This document shows positions 6,468 through 9,488 of a stretch of 9,488 bases of DNA, in pieces. Under the pieces are notes generated by a model. That model had not been told where the DNA came from and did no database searches. It saw only the letters and a list, made by a program, of their open reading frames with translations. Source of the stretch: Archangium sp. (GTDB lineage: Bacteria > Myxococcota > Myxococcia > Myxococcales > Myxococcaceae); assembly GCA_016793525.1 (NCBI GenBank), contig JAEUJT010000017.1, forward strand, positions 1 through 9,488. The letters run 5' to 3'. How positions within the stretch are numbered: position 1 is the first letter of the stretch; every line of letters begins with the position of its first letter. The translations under genes were made by a program, and so were the position numbers.

Positions 6468-7727
6468 ATGCTGCGCGCGCTCACGGGAGCACTCGTCGTC
6501 GTCGTCGGCGTTGCGTGCGGCTCCAGCGAGGGCCCCGAGACGTTCTCCACTGCCGAGGCGGCCATCGTCGGAGGTTCATCTGACGCCGGGCTCGGCATCA
6601 ACGACGTGTTCCTGCTGGGCATGACGTTCAGCAACGGCACCAACACCATCTGCACCGGCACGTTGGTGAGCGCGCGCACGCTGGTGAGCGCCGCGCACTG
6701 CGTCGACCCCGCCCGACAAGGCGCGACGAGCGTCACCATTCGCGCCACCAACAAGCCGAACGACATGAACCTGCTCTCGTCTGACCTCATCGACGTCACC
6801 GAGTACCGACTCCACCCGAGCTGGAACCCGTCGATGACGTCGGCGACGTACGACATCGCGATGGTGTTGCTGGCTCGCGCTCCGGTGGGCGTGACCCCGA
6901 GGCCATTGAACCGCGCCGCGCTGACGGGCTTCGTCGGGCAGAGCGTGACGCTCGTCGGCTACGGGCGCACTGCAGCGAACACGTCGAACGGAGGCACGCG
7001 CCGGGCGGTGTCGGCCACGGTCACGGCGGTCGACGCGAACTCGTTCGACTTCGGCTCGGCGGGGACGCTGGGGATCTGCGCCGGTGACTCCGGCGGCGCG
7101 GCGCTGCACCAATTCGGCGACGGCGTGGTACGGCTGGTGGGCGTGCACTCGGTGACCTCCTCTGCCCAGTGCGGCACGGGGAGCGACAGCCGCATCGACT
7201 TTCACCAGACGTTCATCGATCAGTTCATTCAGCAGCGCGAGACGAGCAGCGACGCGGGCATCCAGCCGCCAGTCGATTCGGGGGTGCCACCTCCCATCGA
7301 TGCTGGGGCGCCGCAACCCGTCGATGCAGGCCGGCCAGACGCGGGGCGACCTGATGCTGGAGGTCCTCCGGTGATGCGCGACGGCGGCGTGATCGCGCTG
7401 GGAGACCTGTGTCTCCAAGGCCAGTCCCTCTGTGAGCAAGGCACGGTGTGCGCGGCGCCTGAAGGCTTCGAGCCGATCTGCCGCCTCCCATGCATGACCG
7501 ACGGTGGGTGCCCCACGGGGAGCCACTGTGAAGCCGGCGTGGGGGCGGTGACGTTCTGCCGCGGCGAAGCGGTGATCCCCGACCCGACAGAGCCCGACCC
7601 GGAGCCGACCGAGCCCGAGGTCAGCGGCGGCTGCCAGTGCCAATCGCTCGACGCGCCGCTCTTCGCGCTGGTGGCGGTGCTGGCTCGACGCCGGGCCCGC
7701 AAGCACCTCGGGCCCGCGCGTACGTGA
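6468..7727 (+). CDS. Trypsin-fold (S1) serine protease with DAG linker and MYXO-CTERM-like tail
   Basis: The 419-residue product has a signal sequence MLRALTGALVVVVGVACGSS (Cys17 a weak lipobox candidate). The mature S1 domain starts at IVGG (33-36). The catalytic triad is His77 (SAAHC), Asp129 (YDIAMVLL) and Ser208 (GDSGG), with expected cysteines 62/78 and 204/235. The residue six before Ser208 is Gly202 rather than Asp, and the position matching trypsin Gly216 is Thr230, so an elastase-like preference for small residues is likelier than Arg/Lys. After it come a Pro/Asp-Ala-Gly linker (about 262-308), a Cys-rich module (313-366), a Pro-Glu-Thr spacer, and a tail GGCQCQ, hydrophobic stretch and ARRRARK matching the MYXO-CTERM sorting pattern. 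The start abuts the previous stop without its own clear Shine-Dalgarno, implying coupling. Its substrate is unknown. Confidence 0.93.
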   Translation: MLRALTGALVVVVGVACGSSEGPETFSTAEAAIVGGSSDAGLGINDVFLLGMTFSNGTNTICTGTLVSARTLVSAAHCVDPARQGATSVTIRATNKPNDMNLLSSDLIDVTEYRLHPSWNPSMTSATYDIAMVLLARAPVGVTPRPLNRAALTGFVGQSVTLVGYGRTAANTSNGGTRRAVSATVTAVDANSFDFGSAGTLGICAGDSGGAALHQFGDGVVRLVGVHSVTSSAQCGTGSDSRIDFHQTFIDQFIQQRETSSDAGIQPPVDSGVPPPIDAGAPQPVDAGRPDAGRPDAGGPPVMRDGGVIALGDLCLQGQSLCEQGTVCAAPEGFEPICRLPCMTDGGCPTGSHCEAGVGAVTFCRGEAVIPDPTEPDPEPTEPEVSGGCQCQSLDAPLFALVAVLARRRARKHLGPART

Positions 7728-7742
7728 CGCGCGAGCCCGAGG
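7706..7742. terminator. Probable bidirectional terminator hairpin between convergent genes
   Basis: CCTCGGGCCCGCGCG (7706-7720) and CGCGCGAGCCCGAGG (7728-7742) pair over 15 positions with one mismatch, around the 7-base loop TACGTGA. The protease stop TGA (7725-7727) sits in the loop. It lies 25 bases beyond the stop of the minus-strand gene at 7768, so it can serve both directions. There is no clear T-run on either side, so a rho-independent mechanism is not certain. Confidence 0.65.
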
Positions 7743-7767
7743 TCTGAAAACGAAGGTCGAAGCGTCG

Positions 7768-8238
7768 TTACTGCGCCGACGCGAGGCGGAACAGCTCGGC
7801 CTGACGCTGCGCGAAGATCTGCAGGAGGTTGTGCGACACGACCTGGTTGGTGGTCGGGTCGGTGGCCGGCTGCGCGGCGCGCGCGGAGAAGAGGCTGGTG
7901 GCCATCTTCAAGAGGTTGTTGGTGCTGCCGGCCTGCTTCACGAAGTTGCCCAAGAAGCCGACGCCTGACTTGCTGACGAAGCTCTGCACCGGGCCGAGGA
8001 ACTTGTTGGCGAAGCCAGCGAACGTCGAGACGAGCTTGCCGACCTTGCCCAGCTTCATCACCATCGCAGCGCCCTTGGCGATGATGCCGCCGACGCCGCC
8101 GGTGACGAGCGAGAGCCCGACGCCGATCAGGATCTTGCCGATGGGCGACTTGGCGAACTTCACCACGCCCTTGACGACGGTCCCGATGCCCTTGCCGATT
8201 GCCTTGAACGCCTTACCGATGCCCTTGAGAAAGCCCAT
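7768..8238 (-). CDS. Cationic Gly/Lys-rich membrane-active-like protein, unknown family
   Basis: The 156-residue protein is not recognised. It has 16 Lys and 3 Arg but only Asp127 and Glu148 as acidic residues, so the first 126 positions carry none. Residues 2-31 place Lys at 5, 9, 12, 16, 23, 27 and 30, a 3-4 spacing that puts them on one face of a helix; Pro32 ends it. Residues 36-61 are a hydrophobic Gly-rich segment (ILIGVGLSLVTGGVGGIIAK) able to enter a membrane. The C-terminal 30 residues are more polar. There is no cleavable signal peptide. GAGG, with 9 bases to the ATG, is a fair ribosome-binding site. It follows the acidic-core gene by 66 bases in the same direction. It might be a pore-forming toxin, bacteriocin, phage-like injection protein or structural membrane protein; none can be chosen. 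Confidence 0.8.
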   Translation of the reverse strand: MGFLKGIGKAFKAIGKGIGTVVKGVVKFAKSPIGKILIGVGLSLVTGGVGGIIAKGAAMVMKLGKVGKLVSTFAGFANKFLGPVQSFVSKSGVGFLGNFVKQAGSTNNLLKMATSLFSARAAQPATDPTTNQVVSHNLLQIFAQRQAELFRLASAQ

Positions 8239-8295
8239 GGTGTTGAACCTCGAAGTGAAGAGATGCCGAATTATCGAAAGTTGAGAAACGAAGTT

Positions 8296-8309
8296 GCTGA
8301 TCGCTCAGC
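8296..8309 (-). other. Small hairpin at the end of the acidic-core gene
   Basis: GCTGA (8296-8300) and TCAGC (8305-8309) form a 5-bp stem with a 4-base loop. It overlaps the stop codon at 8305-8307. It is too weak to be a convincing terminator, and could modestly separate expression of the two adjacent genes. Confidence 0.25.
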
Positions 8310-8706
8310 CTTTGTTTCGTTTCCCTCGGAGCTGCTTCTTCAGATCGTCGCCGAGCTTCTTGTCTTTGACGTCGGCGGTCTTCACCGCGGGCGCGCCGTC
8401 GAGTGACATGGTGCGCTTCGGAGCGGCTGAAAAATCAGTCTTTTCAGTAGATTGCAGTGCCTCAAAGGCCTCTTTGAGGTACTTGAGCATCGAGCCTTCG
8501 TCGGGCGGCTTCATACCCATGGCCTCGAGGTCTTCGTCTTCGGCGAGGTAGATTTCGGGGTCGTCGCTGGGGTTGAGCACGAAGTGAACGACGCGATCGA
8601 CGTATTCGTCGAGGGTTACGCCGAGGTTCTTGGCGATGCCCTCGGTGTTGGGGTCGGCGAGGATCTTCTTTCGAATCGAGGCGGCGTCGTTCTTTGCGGC
8701 GGGCAT
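8305..8706 (-). CDS. Hypothetical protein with acidic core and basic tail
   Basis: The 133-residue soluble protein is not recognised. Residues 10-45 look helical (SIRKKILADPN, then KNLGVTLDEYVDRVVHFVLNP). Residues 33-91 hold 17 acidic and about 5 basic residues, including the cluster AEDEDLEAMG. The tail from 92 is Lys-rich and ends LRGKRNKG. The ATG at 8706 is chosen because the protein becomes coherent from there; ATG at 8742 or GTG at 8748 would add 12 or 14 residues, and none has a clear Shine-Dalgarno. It lies upstream of and in line with the cationic gene, so a partner, chaperone or neutralising role is conceivable but only inferred. It is divergent from the OmpA-like gene. Confidence 0.75.
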   Translation of the reverse strand: MPAAKNDAASIRKKILADPNTEGIAKNLGVTLDEYVDRVVHFVLNPSDDPEIYLAEDEDLEAMGMKPPDEGSMLKYLKEAFEALQSTEKTDFSAAPKRTMSLDGAPAVKTADVKDKKLGDDLKKQLRGKRNKG

Positions 8707-8825
8707 GGCGCGGCAGCGTACGCCAGGCTGGCTGGTTTTCATCGTCACAATCGCGTCGAAAACGGTGGTGCCCCTCCATCGGTTTGCGCATAGGGTGCGC
8801 GGCCTTTCGGCGTCTCAATTTTCCT

Positions 8826-8830
8826 GGGAG
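8826..8830 (+). promoter_or_regulatory. Shine-Dalgarno of the OmpA-like gene
   Basis: GGGAG lies six bases before the ATG at 8837 and fixes this start, which also gives a clean signal peptide. No convincing -35/-10 pair was found in 8707-8825. Confidence 0.75.
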
Positions 8831-8836
8831 TTGTGC

Positions 8837-9488
8837 ATGCGTGCGTCGTTTCATCGCGCGGTGGTGCTGGCAACGCTGACGGTGGCGGGCCTTGCGTCCG
8901 CTGAAAAAGCAGCGGTCAACGTGCACCTCGACCCGGGTCTCGGCACCGGCCTCGACAAGGTGATTCTCGTCACGGGCGCGACGCTGAAGATCGACACCAC
9001 CCTCATTCAGGCGCTGGGCCCAGTGGCGCCGCAGATCGAAGGCTTCGGCCTGTCGGCGGTCGATCACACCTACCTCGACGACGGCGTGGCCTTCGGCGTG
9101 GGCCTCGGCGCGCGGCTGCGGCTCTTCAACGACGAGAAGGGCTACTACTTCAACCCGGGCAGCGGCCACCTCGGCAACCTCTGGGGCACCTACTGGCTCG
9201 ACGCGCACGTGACGTACACGAGCGGCGGCTTCGGCGTCGGCTTCGACGTGGGCACCGGCTACGAGTTCTCGCTCGTCGACGGCCTCGGCATCGGCCCCTT
9301 CGCGAAGTTCTTGATGAACACGCAGCATGCGCAGCTGATGTTCGGCCTCTCCTTCACCGTCGGAGCGCCGCAGACCACGCCGACCGAAGCCGACTACGAC
9401 AACGACGGCATTCTCGGCGACAACGACAAGTGCATCGACGAGGCCGGCCCGAAAGAAAACGGCGGCTGCCCCGACCAAGACGGTGACG
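8837..9488 (+). CDS. OmpA-like outer-membrane protein with TSP3-type repeats (3' end beyond window)
   Basis: The frame is open to the window's end, giving 217 residues so far. A signal peptide ends GLASA before Glu23. Residues 23 to about 178 have alternating hydrophobic/aromatic strands rich in Gly (for example FGVGLGARLRLF, GYYFNPGSGHLGN, GGFGVGFDVGTGYEF), as in an outer-membrane beta-barrel. From 186 begins DYDNDGILGDNDKCIDEAGP and then CPDQDGD, the Asp-rich calcium-binding thrombospondin-3-like repeat that usually joins such barrels to a peptidoglycan-binding OmpA domain. That last domain is expected beyond the window and not seen. It probably anchors outer membrane to cell wall. The opposite strand also has a long open frame here, caused by Asp/Gly codon composition. 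Confidence 0.88.
   Translation, partial: MRASFHRAVVLATLTVAGLASAEKAAVNVHLDPGLGTGLDKVILVTGATLKIDTTLIQALGPVAPQIEGFGLSAVDHTYLDDGVAFGVGLGARLRLFNDEKGYYFNPGSGHLGNLWGTYWLDAHVTYTSGGFGVGFDVGTGYEFSLVDGLGIGPFAKFLMNTQHAQLMFGLSFTVGAPQTTPTEADYDNDGILGDNDKCIDEAGPKENGGCPDQDGD

Noticed and set aside
6576..7706. Minus-strand open frame opposite the protease
   Set aside because: Arg/His-rich product without motifs, antisense to a gene with a complete catalytic triad.
8462..9478. Minus-strand open frame of over 300 codons at the right end
   Set aside because: It is antisense to the OmpA-like gene, which has a Shine-Dalgarno, signal peptide and TSP3-type repeats.

Overview
The window is GC-rich, with strongly G/C-biased third codon positions. 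It looks like part of a Gram-negative delta-proteobacterial (Myxococcota) chromosome. Evidence seen in the sequence: LPS heptose genes, an OmpA-type protein with Asp-rich thrombospondin-3-like repeats, Asp-Ala-Gly linkers, Cys-rich modules, and a MYXO-CTERM-like Gly-Cys / hydrophobic / Arg-rich tail on a secreted protease. The species is inferred only to this level.

Layout. Positions 1-475 hold no protein gene. Read on the minus strand they look like the promoter and leader of a ribosomal RNA operon: two tandem sigma70-type promoters, a boxA-like antitermination element and hairpins. The 16S gene itself would lie to the left, outside the window. From 5028 down to 476 a compact minus-strand series runs: a 57-residue small ORF, an exported protein with a GTW motif, an exported SAM-methyltransferase-like protein, hldA/rfaE1 (heptose-7-phosphate kinase), hldC/rfaE2 (heptose-1-phosphate adenylyltransferase), yicC-type endoribonuclease and gmk (guanylate kinase). 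Most junctions are 4-base overlaps or short gaps, so this reads as one operon linking outer-membrane sugar supply with RNA and nucleotide housekeeping.

On the plus strand, 5097-6467 encodes an exported protein with a (Gly-Gly-Gly-Thr-Ala-Thr)x14 linker made by an 18-bp tandem repeat, followed by two related beta-sandwich-like domains. It abuts directly (TAAATG) a trypsin-fold serine protease with a DAG-rich linker, a Cys-rich module and a C-terminal sorting tail. A 15-bp near-perfect hairpin ends this pair.

Convergent to it on the minus strand are two unrecognised genes. The upstream one (8305-8706) has an acidic core. The downstream one (7768-8238) is very cationic and Gly-rich, with an amphipathic helix and no acidic residue in its first 126 positions. 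This pair is the best candidate for something undescribed. The window ends inside a divergent plus-strand OmpA-like outer-membrane protein gene (8837 onward).
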